From Metallosphaera hakonensis JCM 8857 = DSM 7519 (GTDB lineage Archaea > Thermoproteota > Thermoprotei_A > Sulfolobales > Sulfolobaceae), in contig NZ_CP029287.2 in the NCBI RefSeq assembly GCF_003201675.2, positions 682,001-746,000 of the forward strand: a DNA stretch of 64,000 nt. The letters are read 5' to 3'. Each line of letters begins with the position of its first letter. Position 1 is the stretch's first letter. Both the position numbers and the translations under genes were made by a program. Below, in pieces: positions 36,379-45,321 of the stretch. The notes beneath the pieces are model-generated. The model saw nothing but the letters and a program-made list of their open reading frames with translations, did not search any database and was not told the DNA's origin.

Positions 36379-36682
36379 CTTTTCCTCTGATTAAAAATTT
36401 TGGTTGCGATATTCTCTCTGACTTACATCTTGGACACTTACTTGGTCTCTTGGGCTTATCTAGGACTATTTCATAGCCACAAGACTCACATTTGGGAGGG
36501 TACACGATCACCACGTAGTTCTTGTGCTTTGATGACAAAGATAGATGATAAATGTGTTCATAGACTTCCTGCTCCTTTCTAACTCCAGTTAAATGCATTA
36601 TCTCTTTAGCAGAGAGCGGAAAATCAGAAGACCTAAGCAGTAATAGTATTCTCTCCCTTGTCGTCAAAAATTCTTCCGGCAA
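36368..36682 (-). CDS. Winged-helix plus zinc-ribbon predicted regulator (COG3357-like)
   Basis: This 104-aa protein has an N-terminal winged-helix-like part (TTRERILLLLRSSDFPLSAK, EIMHLTGVRKEQEVYEHI) and a C-terminal zinc ribbon: CESCGYEI then CPRCKSERI. This matches an archaeal family of predicted transcriptional regulators. The gene start overlaps the upstream epimerase-like gene by 50 nt. No target is evident. Confidence 0.78.
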   Translation of the reverse strand: MPEEFLTTRERILLLLRSSDFPLSAKEIMHLTGVRKEQEVYEHIYHLSLSSKHKNYVVIVYPPKCESCGYEIVLDKPKRPSKCPRCKSERISQPKFLIRGKGDE

Positions 36683-37412
36683 AGATATCCCTTATATCAT
36701 CTTTGAAGCGAAGTTTTATGTCAAACGATCTTAAAAGCCAGTCATCTAACGAGAAATCGAAGTTTTCCCCTTCCCTCTCAACAACCTGACCAGGAATGTA
36801 CTTGGTAATCTCCCTTATCACTTCACATTCGTTGACTCTATTGCCAAGATTTATAACCCCAGTAGCTCCCTTACTTATAAGGGTAGAGATTACCCTGCCC
36901 AAGGCCCTCGTGGAAATTATTGAGAAAAAGAAGTTATTGTTGCATATGGACCTTCCGTTCATGAGTAAGTTCCTTATATGACCATAAAGGATGCCCTTAT
37001 AGGAAAGGGAGAACGGGAAACCAATTCTGAGTATAAGGTAATTTCCGAGGGAAGCTATGCCGGTTTCACCTGTAAGTTTAGTTAGACCGTAATAGTTGAG
37101 AGGATCCGGGGTGGACGTCTCCTTATAGAAGCCCTTCCTTCCATTAAATATCATTGATGTTGAGAGGTAGACATTTATTGCCCCGACCTTATGTCCTGCT
37201 CTCCCTATGTTTATAGCCGACCAAGTATTAATATTCCAAGCTCTAGCCTTGTTAATATTAGCCTCGTAATATGGAACCTCGAATGTATGAATCACGATAT
37301 CTGGTCTTTCTTGGCTTACCCTATAAGGCGAGTCCACTACTAGGACCTCTCCATTAATATTCTTAGCCACTTCCTTAGCTATTTCTCCTTCGTCGGTAAC
37401 AACAACTTTCAT
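36633..37412 (-). CDS. NAD(P)-dependent sugar epimerase/RmlD-like reductase
   Basis: This 259-aa protein belongs to the extended short-chain dehydrogenase group: an N-terminal Rossmann beta-alpha (KVVVTDEGEIAKEVAKN), VYLSTSMIFNGRKGFYKE and the catalytic Tyr-x-x-x-Lys in PLNYYGLTKLTGE. The glycine-rich loop is degraded to TDEGEIAK, so cofactor binding may differ from typical members. RmlD-like reductases make nucleotide sugars, but the substrate is unknown here. It starts 1 nt after the stop of the UPF0284 gene upstream. Confidence 0.72.
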   Translation of the reverse strand: MKVVVTDEGEIAKEVAKNINGEVLVVDSPYRVSQERPDIVIHTFEVPYYEANINKARAWNINTWSAINIGRAGHKVGAINVYLSTSMIFNGRKGFYKETSTPDPLNYYGLTKLTGETGIASLGNYLILRIGFPFSLSYKGILYGHIRNLLMNGRSICNNNFFFSIISTRALGRVISTLISKGATGVINLGNRVNECEVIREITKYIPGQVVEREGENFDFSLDDWLLRSFDIKLRFKDDIRDIFAGRIFDDKGENTITA

Positions 37413-38456
37413 TCATATTGCCTTATTGTCAGCATTTATAAGATCGGAGTAATATTCGTCTATTCTTTTCACCAGTTCGCCCTCACTGGACCCATTACTT
37501 AAGGCAAGGGCCATGGAACCACCAGCTCCCACACCTTCTTTTACGAAACCTCTCTCATAGACTCTGAGTCCCTCATACTGACTCCCGGAGAGATTTACGT
37601 TCGAATACGAGAGATTAACACCAATTTCCTTGGAGGCCTCGACGATTGAGGCCGAGCTATCCCTAACTACCCACCGAGTGGTTACAATTCCGATCTCGGA
37701 AAGTCTCCTGGGCTCTAATTCCTTTACTATCGCAGCTACAGCGGTCATCTGTGTGCCACCGGCTAGAATAACTAATCCCTTAAATCCGATGGTCACTGCG
37801 CTCACTCCGAGGAGAACGGGATCAGAAAGCCAGAAGATGCGGTCCATTAAGTTAGAGGGAGATTTCCTTATGGCTTCCTCTACTATGGCTCTCTTGATAT
37901 CCTTGGGGTTGTTAGGGGATGATGAGCTCACTGTTTTAATTCCATCGAAACCTAATCCTGTAAGGACAGCGGCAGCTGTGGTAGTACCTGCCGGTATTGA
38001 CTCCCCTATGACCAGAATTCCCTCATCAGAGAGACTTTCTCCTAGTGTAATTCCGTTTTCAATTATTCTCTCTCCAACCTCTTTCCTTATCCCCCCATTC
38101 CTAATATCTTGACCAGGTTCACCATGGAGATCGAGATAGGGGATGCGCGGAGTAACCCTAGCTCCCGCATTCACGACTAACTTATCGATGTTCATAAAGG
38201 AGAGAGAGGCCCTTGTAAGTAAGGCCGGGGTAGGGATGCCATCAGGGGTTATTGGAACTCCATTAATTACCTTACATTTTCCCGTTATCAGGTATTCCGC
38301 ATCTGCTGCTGGGGTGAACATTGTAAGCTCAGGCGTGGCACCAGCAACTGTTATCCCAGGAATTAGGCTTACATCAGTTGTTCCGATAACAAGGAGAAAT
38401 TTAGCCTTCTTTCCTCTAATTCTTTCCGACAAGCTTCCAATACTGTCAATTATCAC
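37413..38456 (-). CDS. cobT: UPF0284/CobT-like nicotinate-nucleotide phosphoribosyltransferase
   Basis: This 347-aa protein matches the archaeal UPF0284 family, related to bacterial CobT. Visible segments are LLVIGTTDVSLIPGITVAGA, TPAADAEYLITGKCKVINGV, NGITLGESLSDEGILVIGES, PAGTTTAAAVLTGLG and AGGTQMTAVAA. CobT activates the lower-ligand base of cobalamin, and a similar step is likely here. B12 is needed for methylmalonyl-CoA mutase in the 3HP/4HB cycle, which fits the mcr gene elsewhere in the window. It is first in the minus-strand operon. Confidence 0.8.
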   Translation of the reverse strand: MIIDSIGSLSERIRGKKAKFLLVIGTTDVSLIPGITVAGATPELTMFTPAADAEYLITGKCKVINGVPITPDGIPTPALLTRASLSFMNIDKLVVNAGARVTPRIPYLDLHGEPGQDIRNGGIRKEVGERIIENGITLGESLSDEGILVIGESIPAGTTTAAAVLTGLGFDGIKTVSSSSPNNPKDIKRAIVEEAIRKSPSNLMDRIFWLSDPVLLGVSAVTIGFKGLVILAGGTQMTAVAAIVKELEPRRLSEIGIVTTRWVVRDSSASIVEASKEIGVNLSYSNVNLSGSQYEGLRVYERGFVKEGVGAGGSMALALSNGSSEGELVKRIDEYYSDLINADNKAI

Positions 38457-38497
38457 AACCCTAAGACTTTTGAGATTCCTTAAATAACTTACCTCTC

Positions 38498-38851
38498 ATG
38501 GAGTTTAGAGAGTACTACTCTATTCTAGAGAATGCCTCAAGATTAACTATGGAAGATTATATGGCCAATGAAAACATTAGAAAACAGGTCAGACACGCAA
38601 TAGGGCAGATGTTACGAATTTTGTTTGAGGTCGGAAGGTCCCTAGTCGATGGGGATGGAGACGAGCTTATGTGGAACTTAATGAAGAAGGGGTATCTTCA
38701 GGCCCCCCTGGTTCAAGAGATACTAGACGTGATTACCCTATACAAGTCAGGTTCAGATGAAATGATATACGTTTCGCTAGTTAGGATCATGGAAGACATT
38801 GAGGAAGCATATCTTATGTTGAAGGGCTTCGCGTCTCGTAAGATATCGTAG
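38498..38851 (+). CDS. Helical hypothetical protein, 117 aa
   Basis: I do not recognise this family with confidence. The protein is almost wholly helical (NIRKQVRHAIGQMLRILFEV, EMIYVSLVRIMEDIEEAYLM), which would fit a small four-helix or HEPN-like fold, but the HEPN R-x4-6-H motif is not seen. It is divergent from the UPF0284 gene; 41 nt separate the two starts, so their promoters overlap. Confidence 0.6.
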   Translation: MEFREYYSILENASRLTMEDYMANENIRKQVRHAIGQMLRILFEVGRSLVDGDGDELMWNLMKKGYLQAPLVQEILDVITLYKSGSDEMIYVSLVRIMEDIEEAYLMLKGFASRKIS

Positions 38852-39147
38852 TTATGACCTGGACCTAACCTCATCCTAATCTCAAAGGAACGTAATCTAG
38901 ACACATCCGCCTAGGAGTCCCGCATGCCTTGCCTTTAACAAGCCGGAGCGTAGCAGATCGTGATTTTCTGCAACCAAACTGGCTCCTCTATATAGATGTG
39001 TAAATAACGTTATTTTCATGTTATTGTTTCTGACAAGTTCTCAGCTAGGGACAAGAGATGTCTAGGTCAAATACTTACTGGAAACACTAGTGAAATACAT
39101 TACTGTTACTCTGTAAGTCCCTCTGCCAGGCTTTTCTTCTACTTGAA
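38852..39147. other. Intergenic region between two 3' ends, with repeat copy
   Basis: This 296-bp gap holds the ~40-bp repeat copy 2 at 38981-39020 and the GGAAACACTAG motif at 39080-39090. No gene is visible. Confidence 0.45.
38978..39020 (+). repeat. Dispersed ~40-bp repeat, copy 2
   Basis: GGCTCCTCTATATAGATGTG then TAAATAACGTTATTTTCATG. It shares 20 identical bases with 21138-21157 and aligns over about 38 bases with the minus strand of 62498-62535. Confidence 0.55.
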
Positions 39148-40251
39148 TTAACTTTGTGATTTCTTAACTTCAGATACGGCCTTTGATACCTCCTCTTCAG
39201 TATTGTAGAAGTGAGTTGATATCCTAACTCCTTCCCCTCTCGGAGATACTACTATTTTCTTTGCCAGTAGCTTCTCAGCTACCTTTCTTGGATCTCGGGT
39301 CCTTACAACAACTATTCCGGCCCTTCTTTCCTTGGGTGTAATTACTTCCAGCCCCATATCCTCAGCCTCATCAATAACCTGCGCGGACAGTTGTAACACC
39401 CTTCTCTCGATATCATCCCTAATTGGGGTCAGCCTCTCTACAACCTTTGTTAAGGCCAGAGTAGCCGAGATATCAATCGTACCGATCTCAAATCTTCTGG
39501 GTCCTTCTTCAAGTGCGAAGATCTCAGGATTGAATTGCATATAAGTTGAGCTGGACTTCCATCCGTAGAAGGGAGGATCCTGAACTAATCCCTTTCGCAC
39601 ATACATGAAACCAGATCCCTGTGGGGACATCATCCACTTGTAACCCCCAGCTACAAGGAAATCTACTCCAGTTTCCTGGACATCTATCTTCAAGGCTCCA
39701 GCAGACTGTATGGCATCAACTAATAACAACGAACCGTTACTCTTGGCCCTTGTTGCAATTTTTCCTATATCAAGTCTTACACCGGTGTTGAAACTAACAT
39801 GGCTTATGACCACGAGCTTCACTTTATCGCTTAATTCCTCAAGGATCGACTCCTCTAGGTTCTGCGGGCTCTCCTTAACCATCTTGACCGTAACTCCTCT
39901 CTTAGCAAGCTTATATAGGGGATACACTGTTGAAGGAAACTCTAGATTGTCAGTGAGTATTACATCTCCCCTAGAGAGGTTTAACCCGTGAACTATCATG
40001 TTTATGCCATAGCTAGTGTTAGGGATGAAAGATATCTCCCTGGGATCTGCATTCAAGAAATTTCCCATTACCCTTCTTAAATTAAGGAAGTCATCGCTTT
40101 CAACTTGGTTCACGTGTAAGCTACCCTTTAGTGATACCCCGTAAAGATAGCCCAAGCTTTCCATGAGGGCAAATATGGGTGTAGGAGAAATGGCTGCATG
40201 ATTAAGGTAGATCAACTCTTTGGTTACCGGGATCTGTTCTCTAAATTCTAA
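39148..40251 (-). CDS. Class V aminotransferase (cysteine-desulfurase-like)
   Basis: This PLP enzyme (367 aa from this start) has LIYLNHAAISPTP at the N-terminus, the family's ISFIPNTSYGINMIVHGL, LLVDAIQSAGALKIDV and the PLP lysine in DFLVAGGYKWMMSPQG. The C-terminal domain includes RISTHFYNTEEEV. Without a clear catalytic Cys loop it may be an isopenicillin-N-epimerase-like or general class V aminotransferase rather than a desulfurase. An upstream ATG at 40272 is possible, but homologues begin near EFREQIPVTKELIYLNHAA. Confidence 0.83.
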   Translation of the reverse strand, partial: LEFREQIPVTKELIYLNHAAISPTPIFALMESLGYLYGVSLKGSLHVNQVESDDFLNLRRVMGNFLNADPREISFIPNTSYGINMIVHGLNLSRGDVILTDNLEFPSTVYPLYKLAKRGVTVKMVKESPQNLEESILEELSDKVKLVVISHVSFNTGVRLDIGKIATRAKSNGSLLLVDAIQSAGALKIDVQETGVDFLVAGGYKWMMSPQGSGFMYVRKGLVQDPPFYGWKSSSTYMQFNPEIFALEEGPRRFEIGTIDISATLALTKVVERLTPIRDDIERRVLQLSAQVIDEAEDMGLEVITPKERRAGIVVVRTRDPRKVAEKLLAKKIVVSPRGEGVRISTHFYNTEEEVSKAVSEVKKSQS

Positions 40252-40324
40252 CATGGCAGAGTTTAGTATCAAGACATCAAAAACTTAGTCCCTGTTAGAA
40301 CCGCAATCTTTAAATCAAATTTCC

Positions 40325-41233
40325 TCAACTGACTATCTTTATTTTAGGAAATGACCACTTTCCATATGTGAATATTTCATATGGGATAGAGTAGCCCAAT
40401 GCATAAAGTGGGCTCTTCGGGGAGATTATAACATCAATTGCCTCATTCCTAAGTTTCCTCATGACAAATTCTAACCCTTCTTTATTCAGATGCATCTCCG
40501 AAATGAATCCGTCATTAGTCTCAGCGGTCCAGACAATATCAGGAAACCTATCTGAGATGTCATCCTTTGTGAAGGCCTGGACTATAAAATTCTTCTCACC
40601 TAGAACATACATGAAGCCTGTGATGATTTTGAATACATGATTTTTGTGCCTTAGCAGTCTTATATCGAAAAAGGGATTCAGTTGAAGAGTCAGAATCTCA
40701 TGAACATCCTCATTGTCTGGTCGACTTAAACTACTTCCCTGTCTCAGCTCAATTTTAGTGTAGCAGGTCCACTTCCCAGTCGTGAAATCATAGCATTGAG
40801 GATCCCTAACAAACTCTCTCGTTCTTCTTATCTCAGATATCAAAACTGAAGTTCCGTTCTGTTTTAATCTATCAATTACTTGATGAAGGTCCTCGACCAC
40901 CTCCTTGTTACCGAAAAGTATGATCGAGAACATATTTTCCTCAATGTCCCCCCTGAATAGATTCATTATGGGATGTAGGAGTCTGGCCGCAGTCTCATAT
41001 TTTATTGGAAAATTTTTTACCAGAACCGCATACTTGGAGAGACCAAGACCCTCAGAATATACCGCCGGGAAAATGGATAAGGTGTGATTATGATGAACCT
41101 CCATTAAGATCTTAGATATCTTGCTAGACGGTTCACTAGTCGCACTAGATAAGCATCTGGGGTTTCCTCCGTATTTAATCATTAGCTCAAGAAGCCGGTT
41201 AGGGGTAAGCACGTGGATATTTATTTTAATCAT
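40325..41233 (-). CDS. Conserved 302-aa protein, possible HTH/Lrp-like regulator
   Basis: I do not recognise this firmly. The N-terminus LTPNRLLELMIKYGGNPRCL looks helical and resembles LVELMRRFGPNTELI of the gene at 51044. A middle part with LSIFPAVYSEGLGLSKYAVL and a later globular part would fit an archaeal helix-turn-helix protein with a ligand domain. Two cysteines near residues 148 and 157 are not a zinc motif. It lies alone between the aminotransferase and nob1 genes. Confidence 0.6.
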   Translation of the reverse strand: MIKINIHVLTPNRLLELMIKYGGNPRCLSSATSEPSSKISKILMEVHHNHTLSIFPAVYSEGLGLSKYAVLVKNFPIKYETAARLLHPIMNLFRGDIEENMFSIILFGNKEVVEDLHQVIDRLKQNGTSVLISEIRRTREFVRDPQCYDFTTGKWTCYTKIELRQGSSLSRPDNEDVHEILTLQLNPFFDIRLLRHKNHVFKIITGFMYVLGEKNFIVQAFTKDDISDRFPDIVWTAETNDGFISEMHLNKEGLEFVMRKLRNEAIDVIISPKSPLYALGYSIPYEIFTYGKWSFPKIKIVS

Positions 41234-41447
41234 TGATAAGATTTTCTAGTAATATAGGAATTCTTCGCCTTTTTTGAGGAAAAAGTTTAACCCAATGAGA
41301 CCACATACAATAATTTCTTTAACCGTTCACGAAGTACGGATACAACTCCTTGACGACACAAATCATTATATTTCATTTTCTAGGATAATAAGACCCTTTG
41401 TTCCTTTTCATAAGGACAAATTTGGGTTCAGTTTTCTTATTTTAAGC

Positions 41448-41942
41448 TTAATTTCCCTTAGGACTCGGTTTCATAACGCTCTTCTTAATCTTTCCTCCGC
41501 ATATTGGGCACTCCTGCTTCGGCTCCTTGTATACCCTTCCACAACCCTCACAAACGTATGTGAACGTCTTAATCTCTTGAGCAGTTCTTCCTAATCTCAC
41601 CGCATTAAACTTTATTCCAAGCTTCATTAATACATTTTGAACTGCAAAATCGTCAGTAAATACTATGGCCGGTGCCAGATCTATTGCCAGACCTATTACT
41701 GACTTATCTGTCTTGGTAAGACTACGGTCGTTAATCTCCCTCAGCACCATTTCCACTTTTTTCATTGCCGATGGGGAAGGTTCCATCGCTATCACTTTAT
41801 TGGTTATCATGGAAAATGATAAAGTTCCCATGGAATGAAGGTCCCTTACTTCTTCTATAACTAGGGGAGTTGTGAATACCTTATCAAAGGAGTTTTGAAG
41901 ACCGCTTAGGAATCCAGCGGTGTCGAATATCACTTTCTCCAA
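41448..41942 (-). CDS. nob1: Nob1-like endoribonuclease (PIN domain + zinc ribbon)
   Basis: This 164-aa protein has a PIN domain with acidic residues in VIFDTAGFLSGL, SLTKTDKSVIGLA and AIVFTDDFAVQNV, then a zinc ribbon with CEGCGRVY and CPICGG. This is the architecture of Nob1, which cleaves the 3' end of pre-16S rRNA during small-subunit maturation. It overlaps the upstream nadK gene by 13 nt. Confidence 0.92.
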   Translation of the reverse strand: MEKVIFDTAGFLSGLQNSFDKVFTTPLVIEEVRDLHSMGTLSFSMITNKVIAMEPSPSAMKKVEMVLREINDRSLTKTDKSVIGLAIDLAPAIVFTDDFAVQNVLMKLGIKFNAVRLGRTAQEIKTFTYVCEGCGRVYKEPKQECPICGGKIKKSVMKPSPKGN

Positions 41943-42670
41943 GGCATAATACCTCTCATGGGATCTATTTTATGAAACCTATAAATGATGGCATTTTTAG
42001 ACGGCGAAATTGATATTCTATCTCCAGGCCTTACATGGCCTATCACGTTCCCGTCTGCCACTATTCTAGCTTTTTGATCGTATCCTTTGCTTTCCATTAT
42101 CAAGTTTATTTGAGTTCTTGGGACTATTAAAGATTTTACTGCTGAAAGTATGGGGCTCACCAATGTTATCTCTAGCGCATTCATAACAGCTAGATATACT
42201 CCCGTGATGGACAAGCTCCATCCTGTGGATCCCTGTGGTGTGGATATAAGTAAACCGTCTCCTTCTATGGTAATACTAGTTTCGAGGAAATTCGCTGTTA
42301 AAATGATACTCTCTGGCTCGTCATATAGAATTCCGGCCTCATTGAAGACGTCCTTTTCTCCATGCTGGTGGGTTATCTTAAGTAGAGGATATTCTTGAAC
42401 GTAATAGTCTCCCTCCTTAAGTCTCTTCAATACATTCTCTATATTGTAAGGCTCAACATCCATGAGAAAGCTTCTCCTCCCAGCCCTAATGGTCACGATG
42501 GGCTTCCCAAAATCTATGGCTCTGAGGAGAGTCCCATCTCCCCCTATGGCAATCACCACATCAGGGTTATGGTCATCTAGGGTGTAACCCATGGATGTGG
42601 CCAAGTCCCTGACCTTGTCAGCCATGGAACGAACTTGTGGAGTTTCCTTGCTGACTATTTTTAGTTTCAT
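41930..42670 (-). CDS. nadK: NAD kinase
   Basis: This 246-aa enzyme phosphorylates NAD to NADP. The GGDGT motif is in VVIAIGGDGTLLRAI (about residues 39-53). The NE/D motif (VFNEAGI) and the GDGLLISTPQGSTGWSLS segment are intact. It overlaps nob1 by 13 nt; together with nadE the window holds two steps of NAD(P) formation, though the genes are 21 kb apart. Confidence 0.94.
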   Translation of the reverse strand: MKLKIVSKETPQVRSMADKVRDLATSMGYTLDDHNPDVVIAIGGDGTLLRAIDFGKPIVTIRAGRRSFLMDVEPYNIENVLKRLKEGDYYVQEYPLLKITHQHGEKDVFNEAGILYDEPESIILTANFLETSITIEGDGLLISTPQGSTGWSLSITGVYLAVMNALEITLVSPILSAVKSLIVPRTQINLIMESKGYDQKARIVADGNVIGHVRPGDRISISPSKNAIIYRFHKIDPMRGIMPWRK

Positions 42671-42723
42671 TCATCCTATGGTCATCAGTTACACATAATA
42701 ACTCTTTTTCGTCCCTAGCCTTT

Positions 42724-43791
42724 GTGAAAGGTTTAACAATACTATTCTCTAGAGTCGTCTACGCCATAAGCTGGTTTTACCTTGCTCCAGAAATACCAAA
42801 GATTCTGACTTACTATCATCAGCCTAACTCCTTGGCCGGAATAGTGCCCTTTTCGTTCTTCTTGGGATCTGGAGTAATGCAAGTCCCTTCAGCCTACCTG
42901 GGCACCAGGATAGGACAAAGGAATTCGCTGGTTCTTGGTCTCCTGATCATGTCCGGCTCGGCATTTTCGGTTGCGCTATCTGACACTTTCCTCTCTATCT
43001 TGCTGTCCTACTTCATTGGAGGAGTTGGTGCGTCAATGTTTTTCTCGTCTGGAGGTGCGATTCTATCCTCGTTGAACAGAAGTAGGCTAAGTTTCTCGTT
43101 GGGACTCTATAATGCCCTCTTCTGTGTGGGGGGTTTCATTGGACTCAATTGGGCCCTGGTTTACAATCTGACAGGATTTAAGATAGGTGCGATCTTGGTG
43201 GGGGTAATGACGCTGGCGTCAGCAATGACCAACTTGGGGCTTCCAAATCAGAAACCAACTTGGTCGATCGTGAGAAACAGGAACGTAATAGTTCTTGGAA
43301 TAGCTACCGCTGGTGTATGGGGTATTTATTATGCAGTTGGAGAGCTTCTTCCTACCTTCATGGTACTTTACGAGCATCAGAGGGCTATTACTAGTTCAGC
43401 CATAACGAGCTCCTTACTTCTTTTCTCAGCTGTGGGTGGCGTAATGAGCTGGATAGGAGATAGATTTAGCAAGTTCAAGTTAATGATAATTAGTTCAGTA
43501 ATCACGTCCCTCTCACCAGTTCTAATTTACACCTCGGCTTATACCCTGGCATTGGCACTTTTAGGGATTTTCAATGAGCTAGCCATTTCTCTTCTATACT
43601 CTATAACTGCCCTTCAAGGTGAAATAAGGAATTCAAGCATTAGTCTTGCAGTAGTGAACTCCCTCAATATTAGTTTAGGCACCTGGATTGAGTTCCTTGC
43701 AGGCTATATGGGTTACTCTGCCTGGGTAGTGTTGGCGGTCCTAGGTGTATTACCTCTCCTTCTCTTGGTTGGGCTTAAGACTCACACCTGA
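42724..43791 (+). CDS. MFS transporter
   Basis: This 355-aa protein has about ten hydrophobic segments arranged as two halves. An MFS motif-A-like loop is present (STYLGTRIGQRNS-type: AYLGTRIGQRNSLVLGL) and again in the second half (SWIGDRFSKFKLMII). It is slightly short for a 12-helix MFS. The substrate is unknown. The GTG start at 42724 is supported by CATAATAAC about 26 nt upstream. It is divergent from nadK and overlaps the next minus-strand gene's end by 17 bp. Confidence 0.82.
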   Translation: MKGLTILFSRVVYAISWFYLAPEIPKILTYYHQPNSLAGIVPFSFFLGSGVMQVPSAYLGTRIGQRNSLVLGLLIMSGSAFSVALSDTFLSILLSYFIGGVGASMFFSSGGAILSSLNRSRLSFSLGLYNALFCVGGFIGLNWALVYNLTGFKIGAILVGVMTLASAMTNLGLPNQKPTWSIVRNRNVIVLGIATAGVWGIYYAVGELLPTFMVLYEHQRAITSSAITSSLLLFSAVGGVMSWIGDRFSKFKLMIISSVITSLSPVLIYTSAYTLALALLGIFNELAISLLYSITALQGEIRNSSISLAVVNSLNISLGTWIEFLAGYMGYSAWVVLAVLGVLPLLLLVGLKTHT

Positions 43792-44257
43792 TAATTATTG
43801 ATACCTGAAAAACTTTGCTTTCGTTTATTATTTCCAAATTTCCCGTGACGTTTAGGAGTCTCACTTTGAAAACCCTCTGTCTTGGTCCTCCGTTGATTCG
43901 AATGGTTATCCAGCTAGAAACTCCGCTGACGACGAGAACGCATTTACCTTTCACTTGGACGTTAACTGATTGTGACGGCATGAGATGTATGGAATTTTCA
44001 GTGTATGTGGTTCCAGGGAAGCTGAGGGCTTCAATCATTATTTTTCTATAATACCTCAACCACAGACTGCTCAGCGTTATTAGGGGTAATGTCAATAAAA
44101 GGACCAGAGTTACTATCATCATGATGGAACTGGCATGATAGCTAATATGGTTATCCGTTGCGAAGACATTTTCCGCTTCTATGCGGTTCTTAGCCCAACA
44201 TAACCAGATGAAGTTTATCATGCTTAAATCGACCTTAATGCTTTCATTACTATTCAT
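43775..44257 (-). CDS. Hypothetical single-pass membrane protein, 160 aa
   Basis: I do not recognise this family. One strong membrane helix lies at about residues 44-68 (SSIMMIVTLVLLLTLPLITL). The outer part is beta-prone (QSVNVQVKGKCVLVVSGVSS). The first 40 residues, with two Trp and Cys, may or may not be translated; an ATG at residue 46 is an alternative start. It is convergent with the MFS gene. Confidence 0.5.
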   Translation of the reverse strand: MNSNESIKVDLSMINFIWLCWAKNRIEAENVFATDNHISYHASSIMMIVTLVLLLTLPLITLSSLWLRYYRKIMIEALSFPGTTYTENSIHLMPSQSVNVQVKGKCVLVVSGVSSWITIRINGGPRQRVFKVRLLNVTGNLEIINESKVFQVSIIIRCES

Positions 44258-44309
44258 GATTAATGTCGGAAAGTTTAAATAGTATAAATGGATGAGAATG
44301 ATGATCGTT

Positions 44310-45308
44310 ATGGCGGAATATGACGTTGTTGTTATAGGTGGGGGTCCAGTTGGTCTCTTCAGTACTTTCTACAGCGGACTCAGGGACATGAAAGTTCTAC
44401 TCATTGATTCACAGGACGAACTTGGAGGGCAGCTGGTCACGCTATATCCTGAGAAAATGGTGTATGATGTTGGCGGTTTTGCAGGCATTCAGGCGTATGA
44501 CCTAGCTCAGAGGCTAATAGAACAAGCTAAAATGTTCGGTCCAGACGTTAGAACCAGGGAATGGGCTGACGTACTTGAAAAGACTCAGGACGGTATGTGG
44601 CTGGTTAAGACTGATAAAGGTGGGGAGTATAAGACTAAGACCGTTATGATCGCTGCAGGTATTGGCAAGATTACTCCCAGTAGGTTAGGGGCCAAGGGTG
44701 AGGTTGAATACGAGAATAAAGGAGTATATTACACAGTTAGAAGGAAGAACGATTTCAAGGACAAGAGAGTACTAATTGTAGGAGGAGGGGACTCTGCCGT
44801 GGATTGGGCCACAACCCTAGCCCCCATAGCCAAGGAGGTAACCCTAATTCATAGGAGGGACCAGTTCAGGGCTCACGAAAGAAGCGTAAAGGAAATGTTC
44901 GAGGTAGCTAAAGTATATACTTGGCACGAGCTCAAGGAGGTTAAAGGTGACGGAAATAGGATAACTCAGGCCATTATCTTCGATAATAGGACCAAGGAGG
45001 AGAAGACTCTTAACGTGGACGCAGTTATCATTAGCATAGGACACAAGGGAGATTTAGGGAATATGTTGAAGTGGGGTCTCACCATGAAGGGGAGAGACAT
45101 CGTGGTTAATGGGAAAATGGAGACGAACCTGCCAGGAGTCTATGCAGTAGGCGACATAGCCTCTGTGGAGGGCGCACCCAAGTTGGCACTGATTGCTGTC
45201 GGGTTCGGGCAGGCAGCAATAGCTGCTAGCGTGGCAAAGAAGTTCGTTGATCCCAACGCGTCGGTATTTGCAGGTCACAGCTCCGAAATGGATAAGTTCA
45301 AGAAATGA
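44310..45308 (+). CDS. Ferredoxin/thioredoxin-reductase-like flavoprotein (TrxR-type FNR)
   Basis: The protein has an FAD site [18 protein letters not shown], an NADP site [17 protein letters not shown] with [10 protein letters not shown], and the C-terminal FAD motif [13 protein letters not shown]. The redox CxxC of thioredoxin reductase is missing: the spot reads [10 protein letters not shown]. That is typical of the TrxR-like ferredoxin-NADP reductases. Several in-frame ATGs exist from 44292; I chose 44310 because AGTATAAAT at 44281-44289 lies about 25 nt upstream and homologues start with M-A-E-Y-D. It precedes the Trm5-like gene by 13 nt. Confidence 0.88.
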   Translation: MAEYDVVVIGGGPVGLFSTFYSGLRDMKVLLIDSQDELGGQLVTLYPEKMVYDVGGFAGIQAYDLAQRLIEQAKMFGPDVRTREWADVLEKTQDGMWLVKTDKGGEYKTKTVMIAAGIGKITPSRLGAKGEVEYENKGVYYTVRRKNDFKDKRVLIVGGGDSAVDWATTLAPIAKEVTLIHRRDQFRAHERSVKEMFEVAKVYTWHELKEVKGDGNRITQAIIFDNRTKEEKTLNVDAVIISIGHKGDLGNMLKWGLTMKGRDIVVNGKMETNLPGVYAVGDIASVEGAPKLALIAVGFGQAAIAASVAKKFVDPNASVFAGHSSEMDKFKK

Positions 45309-45321
45309 ATTTTTACCTTGG

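Noticed and set aside
41274-41594. Plus-strand 106-codon frame opposite nob1
   Set aside because: Half of it is antisense to the clear zinc-ribbon coding end of nob1 and its composition mirrors that strand.
44310-45308. Thioredoxin reductase
   Set aside because: The redox-active CxxC is absent, so a ferredoxin-NADP reductase-type flavoprotein is more likely.
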